The notes beneath the pieces were generated by a model that was not told the origin of the DNA, searched no databases, and saw only the letters and a program-made list of their open reading frames with translations. Positions 24,066-36,127 of a stretch of 64,000 nucleotides of DNA are shown here, one piece after another (the first letter of the stretch is position 1; each line of letters begins with the position of its first letter). The translations under genes were made by a program, and so were the position numbers. The stretch spans positions 3,968,091 through 4,032,090 of the forward strand of contig NW_004450397.1 of NCBI RefSeq assembly GCF_000321225.1. The letters run 5' to 3'. This stretch comes from Odobenus rosmarus divergens (taxonomy: Eukaryota > Chordata > Mammalia > Carnivora > Odobenidae).

Positions 24066-24285
24066 AAGGGGGGCCTGGGTGGTTCAGTCTATTAAGTGTC
24101 TGACTCTTGATTTTGGTTCAGGTCATGATCTCAGGGTCATGAGATCGAGCCCCTCTTTGGGCTCCTGCTAAGCAAAGCGCCTGCTTAAGATTCTTTCTCT
24201 CCTCTTCCCCTGCCCCGTTAGAGAGCATACACTCTCTACCTCTCCCTCTCTCTCAAAAAATATTGTTTTAATAAATAAATAAATA
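24066..24285 (+). repeat. older SINEC
   Basis: Diverged head, CT-rich middle and AATAAATAAATAAAT tail. The 13-bp duplication ataaaataggtga is perfect at 24053-24065 and 24286-24298. Confidence 0.95.
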
Positions 24286-24299
24286 ATAAAATAGGTGAG

Positions 24300-25285
24300 G
24301 TGTAGCTGCTCTATTTAAAGCAGAAGTAGGTGGAAAAACTGGATCCCCAGTCACTCAACCTTCTAGAACCCCACCCTTTCTCTCTCCTGTCCCCCCCGCT
24401 CCCCCTCAGCCACTCCCCTCACGTCCCATTTCCTCAGCCCCACCTGGTCCCAGCTTCCGAGGCTTTTCTGCAGAGCCCTACTTCCTCCCAATACAGGCCC
24501 TTTAAACTTAGATCTATTTTCTTAAGGTGACTGTCAACAGGAAAGCACCTGCAGACCTGAGCAAAAGATACAAAGTAATTTCATACAGGGAAAAGTGTAA
24601 CTTACTCAACACAGAAAGCTACAGCAAGCAGCAAGGCTGCACAGCCCTTCTCCAGTTGGAAAAACAAGCTTTCCTTTCTTTCTATATCCGAAAGGTGCCC
24701 CACCCTCCCCCTCACCCCCTTGCTAATGGCACCACATTTTTGGATGAGGATGCCATCAGATCCATTGAGGTCAGCCCACCTGTCTTTCCATAGGTGTAAT
24801 TAACTTGTGACCATGCAAGCAAAATTCTGAAGGTTACTGGAAGGAGAGTCAATGTGACATATTCCTAAAACTTTGTACCATGGAGCTTTCTTTACAATAA
24901 TCCTTTCAATTCATGTCTTCATTCTCTAAGAGGGCATCATTAAGTATCTTCCAAAGTATCCAAACAAAAAAATCATTTTGTTTTAATAAATATTGAAACA
25001 GCATTTTGATGGCTGGAAGCCACTTATTCCTCTTGATTGGGAAATTAAAATCGTCTTCCAGACAGGAAACTGACAGCCATATCTTATAACTAAAATGTCA
25101 TCTGTATGGTTTTATCAGAACATAAAATAAGAAAAACTCCTCTTGGTCCGCTTTACTTGGTCAAGAGAGGCGCGAGCACTTGGGAAGCTCCGTATGAAAA
25201 ATGGCATTGTCATCCCTACTGAAAGTTTATTCATGAGAGTTGACACTGAGCAATTTCTATAGACAGGATTTCTTCTCACTACCTC
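24300..25285. other. intergenic, no gene recognised
   Basis: Pyrimidine-rich at 24350-24480, otherwise featureless to me. Confidence 0.5.
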
Positions 25286-25287
25286 AT

Positions 25288-25520
25288 TTTCGGATTTCTC
25301 AACTTCGGCACTATTGACATTTTGGATCATTCTTTGACGGGGGAGGGCGGGTTCTGTCCTGTGCGCTGTAGGATGTTAGCAGCATCCCTGACCTCTACCC
25401 ACTGGATGCCAATAGTCCATCCCCCCGAGTTAGGACAACCAAAAAATGTCTCCAGACATGGCCAGACGTACCCCCGGGGGACAAAATTACCCCCTTCCCC
25501 ATTGAGAACCATTGCCTTAT
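25288..25520 (+). repeat. MER5A-type hAT-Charlie relic
   Basis: Nearly complete: 'ctcaacttcggcactattga', 'tgtaggatgttagcagcatc', 'gacaaccaaaaaatgtctcc', 'attgagaaccattg' in order. Confidence 0.92.
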
Positions 25521-25524
25521 ATGA

Positions 25525-25660
25525 ATTAACTATTTAATTCTTACAAAAATCCCTACACATTAGATAGCTTTATTTCTCCTATTTTCTAGCTAAGGAACCC
25601 AAAGTCTGGGTAAATTCCCCAGTTCTACACCACTGTACTCAGTGTGGAGCCCAGTAATCC
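25525..25660 (-). repeat. MIR SINE
   Basis: Reverse MIR with 'ttaattcttacaaaaatccc' and 'aaggaacccaaagtctggg' blocks. Diverged. Confidence 0.55.
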
Positions 25661-26099
25661 CGCTCCAGGGTATGTGCTTTCAGTGACTCTGCTACATCCT
25701 CCTTTAAACCCCTAGCCCCCTTACTGACCGGGATCCACAGCCATCTCAGAAGAGCCAGTAACTTCCCTGGCCCTGCCACCATCTTGTGAGAAATCGCTGC
25801 TTCTTCCACAGGACTGTCCTCTGTGAAAAGAAAGACAAAAGTGAAGTTAGATCCCTTGCAGGTTTGCTCTCCTGTGTGAAACAATTCCTCAGACCGTGTC
25901 CGCTTAGAGGTTGCCATAAAGTTTCAAGAGCAGTCACAGAATCAAATTTCGCTACCTACATCTCCACTCATGGTGGAACTCCACCTTCCACCTTTAAACT
26001 CCTCCCCAAATTTGGGGCTTCCTGATTCCCTCTGGGACCACAGCTAGAGCCACCACAAGTGGGATCTTAGAGGGTACTTAGTCTGTGTGGATCAAGTTC

Positions 26100-26250
26100 C
26101 CCGCATTAGCTCACTTAAACTTCATACCAAGCCTTCTACCGATTTTGCTACAGAGAAAACTAAAGATTAAAGCCGTTAAGCAACTTACCCAAGGCCATCT
26201 GCCTTGTTAGTGACAAAGCTGAAATCTAAATGTAAAAAGCTATGCTTTTC
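26100..26250 (-). repeat. MIR SINE
   Basis: Reverse MIR: 'ctcacttaaacttcat', 'agagaaaactaaagatta', 'aagcaacttacccaaggcc', 'gacaaagctgaaatc'. Confidence 0.75.
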
Positions 26251-26805
26251 GATGTAGTGTTCCATGATTCATTGTTTGCAATAAAATAAAATTTTAAAAA
26301 AAAGTGCTCTATACTTTGATACGTTGTCTATTAAAACAAAATCTTAAGCTTAAAAAAAAAAAAAAAGGCTGTGCTTTTAACCACTAAGATACCCGTTGGC
26401 CAGCTATGGCATCACCGATGTTTATGGTGAAATTGCCGCAGCCCACACCTGAAGCAGCAAACAACACCCTAAGACCGAGCCTTTGCTGTCGGAAGAACCA
26501 GCACAAATGGCTCATTCTAAGCTGCTGTCAATGCCACTGGTGCCAAACTTCTAGCATTTCCCAGTGTCGGGGAGGGAAGGGGGGTGGCGCGGGCAGAGGA
26601 AATAGCTTGTTCCATTCTTTTCTCTTCCTTTTGTGTCTCCTCATTTTACAAGTCAGAGGTCAGCACACAGTGATCGTGGAGAAGGAAACTGTCAGTGGCA
26701 AACGGAGCTAGACTCAGAATGCCTGCCTTCCATCCCTGATGCTTTGTTCTTGAGTTAAACCCTGCCTCTCAAGTCTCTCTTCCCTCAGGTTACGGGCTTT
26801 CCTCA
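26251..26805. other. intergenic, no gene recognised
   Basis: Two A-rich stretches (26290, 26350). The 101-codon plus frame at 26406-26711 shows no motif. Confidence 0.45.
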
Positions 26806-26809
26806 TTCA

Positions 26810-27010
26810 TCCTCTCAGTGGCTACTTCCTTGATATCTTCCATATGCCAGCCAGTCCAGTAGGCACTGGGGATGGAGTCATGGGCAAAGACAGATGTGGC
26901 GCTTGCCTGCTTCATGGAGCTTGCAGTTTATGGAGCAGACGATCATTAATCTAATCATCACAGGAATAGAGTCAAGACGACAGCTGTGTTAAGGACCATG
27001 GAGGAAAAGT
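26810..27010 (+). repeat. ancient interspersed repeat, family not decided
   Basis: Shows a familiar old mammalian repeat order ('aggcactggggatggagtca', 'catggagcttgcagttta'), but I cannot assign the family from sequence alone. Confidence 0.45.
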
Positions 27011-27038
27011 GCACGATGCTATAAGATTACATATGTTA

Positions 27039-27205
27039 TATATGTTAAGCGTCTGCCTTCCACTCAGGTCATGGTCCCAGGGTCCTGGGATGCAGCCCCA
27101 TGTTGGGCTCCCTGCTCATCAGGGAGTCTGCTTCTTCTTCTCCCTCTGCCCCTTGCCCCTCCCATTCTCTCTCTCTCTAATAAATAAAATTTTTTTTTTT
27201 TTAAT
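27039..27205 (+). repeat. SINEC, 5'-truncated
   Basis: Begins inside the tRNA-like head at 'gttaagcgtctgcc' and continues to an AATAAATAAAA(T)n tail. No clear target duplication. Confidence 0.88.
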
Positions 27206-27358
27206 AAAAGAACATTGCTTTAAGCAGGAGGGGACATGAACCTATTTGCATTTTTACTTCACTCTGAAAGAATGAAAGGAAGGATGAAGGGAAGGCGTGG
27301 GCTACTTGCAGAATATAAACACAGCAGAGGGGGTAGCTCCCCTTGAAGGGGAAAAATC

Positions 27359-27640
27359 TGTGTCCTAAGATGGCTGACCGAGCCAGCAAGGGAATCCCAG
27401 TCCCTGCCCTGGGAATCTTCTGGGTTCCTCTCCCTGCCCCGCTTCCCGCCCGTGCAAAAGTGCCCAGTATGAGGAAGTAGAAGTGTATAAATTACCCCCT
27501 TTGTTTGGGCTCGGGGCTCAGATCTTCGGAGACCACTCTCCTCTGAGCCCGCCGGGGTTAAATAAACCTCCTATCCTCCAAGATCTCCGGGTGCCGCTTG
27601 GTTCTTCCGTCGGGCGATCCAGTCCGGGTTCCGGAACAGT
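27359..27640 (+). mobile_element. solo LTR of an ERV1-like endogenous retrovirus
   Basis: Seen: a TATA-like 'gtataaatta' at about 27484, then 'gggctcggggctcag', a GC-rich segment, the polyadenylation signal AATAAA near 27561 and a CpG-bearing U5-like stretch ending near 'ggttccggaaca'. This is the U3-R-U5 layout of gammaretrovirus-like LTRs. No primer-binding site or gag follows, so it is a solo LTR. The left end is uncertain and may lie upstream; I could not find a convincing target duplication. Confidence 0.75.
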
Positions 27641-27879
27641 CTTACACCTGGAGAATTATATCCCACGAAATGAACTAAGGAGCCACAGCCGTACCATTTT
27701 GCCTCTGTTTTGGATGCTGCCATGTGACACAGTGAGAGACCCAAGGATGAAAGCTGATAACTAGTAAAGAAAAGCCCCATAAAACAGATGTTTTAAACAT
27801 GAAGCAGGTGTTGATGTTTATTTATACCTGGCTACTGCATAGATAGACATTGTTAAGACTTCAAAGTAGGAGTTTTCCC

Positions 27880-28660
27880 CATAGGCAAAGGACAAAGGAA
27901 ACAAATAGACAAGTCACAAAAGAAAGAAAAGTGGTAAACAAGCATATGGACTAATGTTCACCCTAACAGACATGCAAATTAAATCAACAAGAAGGTATCT
28001 TTTTCTTGTCAGATTTTTTTTTCCTGGTGTATATTCCAATGATAACAAAGATACGTGAAATTATATTTTCAGACATCACTGCTAAAAAGAGCAAAAATTG
28101 ATGCAAACCTTTTGGAAAATATTTGATGCGGTACATAAGGAGTGATTTAAACGGTCGTGCCCTTTGGTTCTGTAATTCCACGAACAACACAGAACAAAGT
28201 AATATGCATGAAGATGTTCATTGCAGAGAACAAGTGGAAACAACCTCTAAATGTCCAAAAATAGATGAAAGATGATAAAATGTATTACACCTACACAATG
28301 TACTATTAGGCAGCTTTATAAAAATGATGCTCTCAGGGTGCCTGGGTGGTTCAGACGGTTAAGCCTATGCCTTCGGCTCAGGTCATGATCCCAGGGTCCT
28401 GGAATGGAGCCCCGTATCGGGCTCCCTGCTCTGCAGGGAGCCTGCTTCTCCCTCTCCCTGGGCACCTCCCTCTGCTCATGCTCTCTCTCTCTATCTCTCT
28501 GTCTCAAACGAATAATTTTAAAAAATCTTTAGGAAAAAAAATGATGCTCTCAGAGGCTACTTAGTAACAGAAAAATGTTTATGACTAGTGAAATGTGGTA
28601 AACTATCAGTTCATGTATAAATCTTTGGCTTACACAGTGTTTTTTGAATTTTTAATGTAG
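27880..28660 (+). repeat. old L1 (L1M-type) 3' fragment, split by a SINEC
   Basis: L1 words 'gacatgcaaattaaatcaac', 'aagatgttcattgcag', 'tggaaacaacctctaaatgt', 'gatgataaaatgtattac', continuing after the SINE with 'aaaaatgtttatgac'. Confidence 0.8.
28337..28537 (+). repeat. SINEC, full length
   Basis: Head, CT-rich middle and A-rich tail, inserted in the L1 fragment. A perfect 16-bp duplication, aaaatgatgctctcag, is at 28321-28336 and 28538-28553. Confidence 0.97.
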
Positions 28661-30840
28661 TATCCAACATTTTAAAATTGATAAAACTTACGTAAAAATC
28701 ATGTTTGTTTGGCTCTTCTCAAAAAAATCAGAATAACTAGCAAAACTGAGTCCATTTGCATTCCAACAATCATCTGGAGCTGAATAGTAACTGTTCCCTT
28801 TAGACAAGGAACACACAATAAACCCCTTTGATCCACAGTCCCCACCTAGTTGACCCTTGGAGACATTTCAGTTCATGACCCCTGACCGAAATTTAATAAC
28901 TAGGATATAAAGTTGTACATATAAATTTCAAATATGCATATGAAAAAGAATGAAATCTCCCAAAATGTTATGAATGATTATATTAGAATTATAGTATTAT
29001 GATCAGTTGTTTTCTATTTTAAAATTTGCTGCATGACTTTCAAATTTCTTAAATGGGTTAGAAATTGACCTAAGTCAATGTAACTTCTCATCAAATGTCC
29101 AGTCTCTTAGTAAATATCAGTGTTCTCCAGCAATTAGAAGAGGAAGGTAAAGGCCATAGGTCTCCTCCCTGGTAATCTTGCAACCAGATGGTATGAAAGT
29201 GAATCTTAGCCCAGATTCTTCTAAACATACAGCCCTTATTAGCCAGGGGCTACACATTTGCTTCCCGTAATGCCAGAGAATTCACCCTTTCTTTTCTTAA
29301 GACCCACAGTATCGAAATGAAAGTTTGAAAGAAACTTGAGTATAAATTTCATTCTTAGGTAGATACAACAATACCCCAATAACCAAACCAGATAACGCAG
29401 GCTCAGGTCTGTGAAGTAGGTGGACAAAGGACATATAGGACTTTAGAAAAGGCTTTGAACAGTGCTGGGTTTAATAGATTCTTAGCACCACCTTCCTACA
29501 AAGATGATGGAGCCAGAGAGTCTTTCTAGCTAACCACTTATCTAGACTACGATTCATTTCATACATGGAAAATCATTCCTAACGTGCTTTATGCAATTTA
29601 ATGAACCTTCTGGTGTAAATTTTGCTAAAGATCATTGAAATGATTGAACAGCCATTTGGGAAGTGGATTCCTGATGAGAATACTTCAAATGCTAACTACA
29701 TGTCTCTAGGATGTATGATGGAGTTCACTCACACATTTCACACTGCTAATGCTGAAGAATTTTTAAAGTAAATAGCTACCTAGAAACTACAACTCTTGGT
29801 TTTTGAAAGAAGGAATGGTCTATAGGTCTGTGTTTTATCTACTATGAATGTCCATCATTTAATTTTGTACTTATAATACTGTTGTTTCTAAATTTAATTT
29901 CACTAAATACTTAGAATATAGATGAGTAGAAAACCAAATTAACCCCATTTCGATACTAAATGATTAAAGGATGAGACTCAAGCTAAGCCCTGGGTCCCTG
30001 ATTCAGTTTTCCACAACCCACTCTCTTAAATCCAGATGTCAAGGGATTTGAAAATGGAGATGCCATGTATCCTTTTGTAGTGTGTCAAAGCAGAACACAG
30101 AATAATATTCTAGAAGCAAATAGTAACACTTCTTGAAACAGTATAAACAAAGTTCCAAGTGGTTGGCCGTTTTTAACTCTGTACATGGTAGTGATTTGGA
30201 AATTGAGAGTATTCCTTTCAATGCAACTTAATCAAATTTAAACATATTCCTTGTGATGTTAGTAATAGAAAGTTATCTGTAGAAATGAAGAAATGTATTA
30301 CTCTAATGGAAAAGAAGCCAGGGCTATGCTATGGTGCCTCTGTGATCATTGAAGAGTAGTCAGATAAACTCGTTTCTGCACAGTCAATACAGGCCGCCTC
30401 TTCCAGAAGCTACTGATTTTAGACTGATAACCCTTAGTGAAACTTATATGCAATGTCTTAGCGAAAGAAAAGTCACTTTTATGAGCATCTTTAAAAACTG
30501 CTTAACCACTGATGTTAAATGAATTTACAGATCATGATAGCCACACAAGATAAAATTTTTAAAACATAATGTCTTAATTTGAAAGATAAATACCTTTTGA
30601 AATGATTTGTAATTCAATAATACATATTTCAGTAGATAAATGCTCTGGCTTGGTTTAGTAACCAAAAAGTCACTATATATGTGTCATACACAAGTGCAGA
30701 GTTGGGTATTGTATATTTTTGGCTCCGACAGTGTGTCACAATCAAGTTCCCTGGGGAAAGATTTTGAAATGGAGATTGACATGCAAGAAATTATCAGCAA
30801 ACACCTATGGAGAAGAAAAGGCAGGCAGGATGCGCGAAAA
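28661..30840. other. AT-rich intergenic DNA, no feature recognised
   Basis: About 2.2 kb with no SINEC and no repeat I can name. No long open frame. Confidence 0.5.
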
Positions 30841-31275
30841 TGTTGTTGAAATGGAGTCACAGCAAAGGCCTGAGTCAATTTAATGGGGTCCCCGGAGCTG
30901 GGATAACTCTTCACTATCTACACCAACTAAGTGCTCAATGGATACAGGATGTTCCCGGACAGGTTGGGAACCCTGGCAGAAGCAGCTCCCATCAGTCGAT
31001 GGCAATTCCCAGAGAGAGACTCAGCTGAGAGCTCAGACACCAAGACCGCCAGCAGCTGAGGGAATCGTCCAGCCCCAAGGAGGGCGGGCTTGTGCAGCGC
31101 ATCCCCACGGCCCCCTGCTACAGTCCACCCCTGCAATGCACAGATCGGCTGGCTCTTTATGGCAAGTTCTGGGAGAGGGTCCTGAGAAATGAAGAAGGCT
31201 CACTGGACAACTTGGAGCCCCACTGCCACAGCTGGTCTCAAGGCCACACTCATAACGGCCATCAACTCTCTCCTC
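30841..31275. other. GC-richer unrecognised segment upstream of an L1 end
   Basis: The composition changes abruptly from AT-rich to GC-richer at about 30840. Short overlapping frames on both strands show no known domain. It may be the upstream part of the L1M 3' UTR that follows, or another old element. Confidence 0.35.
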
Positions 31276-31277
31276 TG

Positions 31278-31645
31278 GATTCCTGAACAGTACTCCTCAA
31301 AACTCTCAAGGTCATCAAAAGGAAGGAAAAGTCTGAGAAACTATCGTAGCCAAAAGGAACCTAGGGGGCCATGGAGACTAAATGCAATATGATGTCCTGG
31401 ATGGGATCCTGGAAGAGAGAAAGACGTTCGGCATAAACTAGTATCTGAATAAACTGTGGGCTTTAGTTCGTCATCACGTATCAGCATTGGCTCATTAGAT
31501 GCGACGAACGTACCAATACTAAGGTAAGACATTAATAGTGGGGAAAACTTCGTGTGAGGTGTATAGCACCCCTTTACCATCTTTGCAACTTTTCTCTAAA
31601 TCTAACACTATCCTAAGTTTATTTTTTTTAAATAACAAGGGAAAA
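31278..31645 (+). repeat. L1M 3' UTR
   Basis: Order 'ctcaaggtcatcaaaa', 'gatgtcctggatgggatcct', 'gaataaactgtgggctttag', 'tcagcattggctcatt', 'ctaacactatcctaagtt' is typical of L1M 3' ends. Confidence 0.85.
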
Positions 31646-31689
31646 AATGGATCACTTATGCATTGGTGGGTCTGATAAAAACCCAGCTC

Positions 31690-33765
31690 CTGATGAGTTT
31701 TTCAAATGATGTGTAATTCTCACCTGTAAACAGAAGGGCCTTGCCCCAGAACCCTAGAGGTCTGTGTTGTTATTCTCCCACTGAGTTTTCCATAAATTCC
31801 GCACAGCATCTTTTCTTATCCCCGAGACTTTTATAATCAAAGGTGTCTGCAGGGTCGTAGCCTGGACTTGCTTTGGAGCCTTTTCCTGCCCTAGACCTCC
31901 CTCAGGTGTCTAAGATTTTCATGTCACCCAGCTATCTGAGGTGGAACAGTATTTCCAGGTGAGAACGTAAAGAGCCCTACCAAGCGTTCTGCTGCCTTCT
32001 TAGCAGTGTGGGAGGTGAAAGATGAAATAAATTGACCTTTCCTTTGGGGAAGATGTTCCAGCAATGCCTTTGACCACTGGACCCCTAGAAACTTCACTGA
32101 AGGGATAGGTCCCTGAGACTGTAGGATTTATCTCCCATCCTCTGAAGTGCATGTCTTTTCTCCATGCATTTGCTACTTCGTACTCCTCAGATCTAATGCC
32201 ATTGATAGAGATGACCCATGTGATATTCTGCAGAATGACCAACTGGTACCTATTCTCTTGGACTATATTAGACAGGGTGGGAGAGTCTAGCTCTGGAGCA
32301 AGTCCATAAATGTTACTGTTGTCCATCCCAAGTAAATGCAAACATTCCTGGTCTGCCTTTCTGATGGGTATGGAAAGAACATATTTGCCAGATCAATGGC
32401 CACATTCCACGTAGCTGAGTCTGTGCTAATTTGTTCTCACAAAGATTGTCCATCCAGCTCAGCAGCTTCAATTAAGGCTCCCACTTGGTTGAGTTTTCAA
32501 TAATCCACTTTCATTCTCTGGCATCCATCTAGTTTTCACAGGGGCCAGCGTGGTGAATTGAATGGAACTGTGGTCAAGACCAATGCTCCTGTAACCTTTA
32601 GGTCTTTAAGGGTAGCACTAATCTCTGCCACTTCCCTGGGATGCAGTGTTGATTTTGGTTTCCTATCATGGTCAGGGGCTGGAACAGTTTTATAGCTTTC
32701 CCCTAAGCTCTCCCACTTGGACGGTTTTTAACTCACAGGCCAAGAAATGAATGATGCGCCTGCCAAGTCCCAAATACACTCAGCCCAATAATGTATTCTG
32801 GAAGTGGGGAGATGACCATTGGATAGATCCATGGACTCAATGGACCTACTGTGATTTAGACCTGGGATAGGACTCCGTAAATCCCATAGGCCTCCATTCT
32901 CAAAGGCACACTATCATGATACTCTTGTCCTTGAGCATCAGTGTCAAGTTCATCCTCAAGAGTGTGTTTGTGGGCGCCTGGGTGGCTCAGTTGGTTAAGC
33001 AACTGCCTTTGGCTCAGGTCATGATCCTGGAGTCCCGGGATCGAATCCCACATCGGGCTCCTGCTCAGCAGGGAGTCTGCTTCTCCCTCTGACCCTCCCC
33101 CCTCTCATGTGCTCTCTCTCTCTCTCATTCTCACTCTCTCAAATAAATAAATAAAATCTTTAAAAAAAAAGTGTGTTTGTACACTCTTTTCCCCAGTGTA
33201 CAGTTATCCAGGTAAATAACCATAGGTCATTTTGAGGAAGGACTAGGGGAGTCTTTGCCATATATACTTGCAGTGGTGTTGCAAAGACCTCCTCTTGGGG
33301 ATCTAGACTGTCCTTCAGTCAGTAGTTTTTCCATCTGGGAAATAGCCAAGGTCTGGAACCTTGGCAAGAAATAACTTTCTGTTAGGGCGGCTGTACCCTA
33401 TCTATCTCCTGGTCATCCACCTTTGAGATCTTTCGCTGGTATAGCTTGAGCGATATTCTTATTGGTTACCCCTCTGTTCTGCCTCTAGGGATGCTATGCT
33501 GTGTTCTATTAACCATCTCCAACTCTCTCTGCAGGTACCCTCAGACCTGGCCACTCATTATGATCCTTGTGCCTACCTCGCTTCTAGCAGTGAAGCACTG
33601 CCCCTGGGCCCCTATTCTTCCATCCCCATTGTTATTAGTGAGCCCGCTTCTGGAACAGCATCTGGACCACAGGCCTTACCACTGAGCTTCTCAGTGATGT
33701 GGCTACCCCCTCACCGATGCATTCCTGGTCACCTTGGTCAGTGTGTCCACTGTGCCTTCCTGGGG
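31690..33765 (-). mobile_element. decayed endogenous retrovirus internal region (protease-reverse transcriptase relic)
   Basis: Seen: read on the minus strand, conceptual translations across 32850-32000 first recall the end of a retroviral protease, then the entry block of the reverse transcriptase palm, then the region around its catalytic motif. All are interrupted by stops and frameshifts; only a 113-codon open stretch (32341-32000) survives. The catalytic Asp-Asp motif is not intact. Inference: the style resembles class III (ERVL-like) pol. The relic cannot encode protein. The flanks at 33200-33765 and 31690-31990 look like continuing internal sequence but are less certain. A SINEC interrupts it at 32971. 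No LTR was seen at either end. Confidence 0.65.
32971..33169 (+). repeat. SINEC, full length
   Basis: Inserted into the ERV relic. Complete head, CT-rich middle and AAATAAATAAATAAAATC tail. The perfect 11-bp duplication agtgtgtttgt is at 32960-32970 and 33170-33180. Confidence 0.97.
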
Positions 33766-34364
33766 ACCCCTTTAAGAAAACATGAATACTTGATTGTTTA
33801 CTGCAATAAGATCCATGAAACAGGAAATCAGCAAATTATAGGGTTTTCCCCCTGGTGAACATTAAAATAAGTAACTTTTAATGTGGAAATTTCCATTCGT
33901 CTCTACCATCTGAAATCATCCTGTACACACAAATGAACCTTTGAGAAATACTACAGCGGTCAACAGGGAGACATTTAGAAAGTAGGAAAACCCTCCAGCC
34001 CCCTGCACATCTGTGGATCCAGGTCCTGCTGAACACTGTGTGAGTTCTGGAGTGGTCCCTGCAGTCACCCTTGAGCCTGTCCTGTACTGCGGTGTCCCCC
34101 GGACCTGAGCACAGATCTGCCCTTTGAATGGCTTTAGGACAAGCAGGAGGACCTTAAACCCATTTGCCTATCAGCTTCTTTACCCTTTACTGTAAAGGGA
34201 TTATGGAAAGAACGATCTGTTCCTTCTTATTTCTTGGAAATATCACACACATCCAACTGAAAAGTAAATAGAGAAACTTTTTAATTCCCTGCAAGGAAAA
34301 ATTCCTGGATACTTCCATTTTTCTTATAATCACAGAGACATTCTTATCCTTACTCAAACATTAC
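33766..34364. other. short intergenic stretch beyond the MREG 3' end
   Basis: No repeat or exon recognised. This is where MREG transcription is expected to end. Confidence 0.45.
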
Positions 34365-35992
34365 CAAAAATAAAGACAGTGTTTATAATTTATTCTACAA
34401 AGATGCAAACAATCTCATCAAAAAAAAAGCGGAAAGACAAGACATGAATTCCAAGGACGGACATGAAAACAATACAATTTTCAAAGATTTATTGTTTATT
34501 TTTTGTTCGTTTGTTTTTATTCGTTTCACTATTTGTACGTTTATCTCGCAAGAGCCTACAGAAGTGAGGGAAATTGTCTGCAGGCTAATTTTAAACAACA
34601 TGAGAGAGAGGTTAAGCGTTAAATATAAAAAATAAAACTTTTAGCTTACTTACTATACTAGAAAGAATCTTCCTGAAACATGTCAGTTAAATTGGTCTGC
34701 AATGCATTAAGAAATGGAGAACATGTATCTCCTCTAAGAAATATTTCAAACATTGTGTACACTATCAAAAGAGCTGGTCAGCAAGTTTTCAAGTCACAAT
34801 CCCCTGGACAAACTAAAGACAAGTTACCTTTTACCTGAAGTCAGAAGAGCAAAGTCTGTAGGAGTAAAAATATTGCCAGTGTTCTCAGCAATCTACCCTT
34901 ACATCTGACAGGTTCTGAAAGTCTATTCAATAAAGTGAACCATGATTTATTTCCTGCAAGCTCCTTGCTTAAGTGGCAAGTAACTTTCGAGGCTGGACTT
35001 CTCAGTCTGTGGAGAGAGAAGCAAGCCGTATTGGCAGCATTGCTCCATCTTGAAAATCCTCCTCGGAACGGGCAAAGAGTCCAGCAATGACCTTCCTTGC
35101 AACACTGCCCCCACACTCAGAGCTGCAAGTCTGCACTGTGGGTCGCTGGGCAGGGGCGACTCTCAGCCACTAAGCCAGTAGCAGATTAAAGAGAAGAGAA
35201 GGAAGTGGAGGTCAAACGTTTCAGTTGATAGATGCTATCCCAGATAACATAGCAAAGGCTTGTGGTCTTGAAATGGATGAGATGTCAAAATGAGGTAACC
35301 AGGTATTGATAATGTTGAGAATTTAAGATGCAAGTCCCACCACTGAAGATGGAGCTTTTTGACAGGGCGCTGCAAGGAGTTCTGCCTGGGATCGATCTAT
35401 TTGGAAGTCTCTTCTGGGCAGCACTGTTAGATATTTCTATTATCTGCTACATTGGAACCTCTGAATAATCATGACTTATACTCAAGATGCCTCTGACACC
35501 TGCAAGGTTCTGAAGGATCTTCCAAATCAAAGAAAGGTCATATAATGCCTAGTGTTATTTTGGCATTAGCCTATATCATATAACGATTATTTAAAATTCA
35601 GTAATCCATATTTGGGCTCAATGATAGCACTATCAATCTTACTGTTTTCTTACCTAGAACATCCCATTCTCCCAATAGGCTTATTGCACGACCAAAACCA
35701 AAGTGGGGACAGTGGGTTCTTGAAATCTAATCAGCCAGGAGGAAAGATCCCATCGGCCAACTCCCTGATACAAGATCAGCAGCGTATCTCAACGCAACCC
35801 GAACACTCCTTACAGTAACATCCTCTTGAAGACCAAATATTCCAAACCCTTAGTTTTTTATAGGATTTAGAATCATTTTTCACTTAGCTAACCCTACACT
35901 TGCTTACTGTCTTCTATATGCATTTGTCCAACTTGGGTTGGCTGTTGAGTACCAGTCGAGGGGAATCCCAATTCTGCCTCCTCGACTCTCCT
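34365..35992 (-). other. MREG: MREG 3' untranslated region (probable extent)
   Basis: Sequence after the stop is AT-rich and free of recognisable SINEs, as expected for a transcribed UTR. On the minus strand AATAAA occurs at 34951-34946, 34521-34516, 34500-34495, 34493-34488 and 34394-34389. The lowest of these is followed by a T/GT-rich stretch, so I place the main 3' end near 34365, giving a UTR of about 1.6 kb. A shorter form ending near 34.93 kb is possible. The boundary is inferred. Confidence 0.5.
34389..34521 (-). promoter_or_regulatory. cluster of polyadenylation signals for MREG
   Basis: Four AATAAA hexamers on the minus strand within 133 bp (34394-34389, 34493-34488, 34500-34495, 34521-34516), set in a T-rich plus-strand stretch. 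Such clustering fits a weakly positioned mammalian cleavage zone at the end of MREG. Confidence 0.45.
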
Positions 35993-36127
35993 TTACGGAC
36001 TTGGAAATGGAAGGTAGTGCAGTTCTCTCTGGCCATCTGCCAGGCTTGAGACTCCAGGCTTCTTGGGGTAAGTTCGACTGGCAATTTTAAAGAACTCTTC
36101 CGCTGCATCAAGAGCAATGAGACGATC
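35993..36127 (-). CDS. MREG: MREG coding exon 5 with stop codon
   Basis: The acceptor reads TTTGGCAG before GAT CGT CTC. It encodes 44 residues ([20 protein letters not shown] ... LHYLPFPSP) followed by TAA at 35995-35993. The C-terminal proline-rich tail is the known end of melanoregulin. The exon continues without interruption into the 3' UTR. Confidence 0.95.
   Translation of the reverse strand, partial: DRLIALDAAEEFFKIASRTYPKKPGVSSLADGQRELHYLPFPSP

Noticed and set aside
30938..31192. 84-codon plus-strand frame considered as a processed gene
   Set aside because: No homologue recognised; it sits just upstream of an L1M 3' UTR and is likelier repeat-derived.
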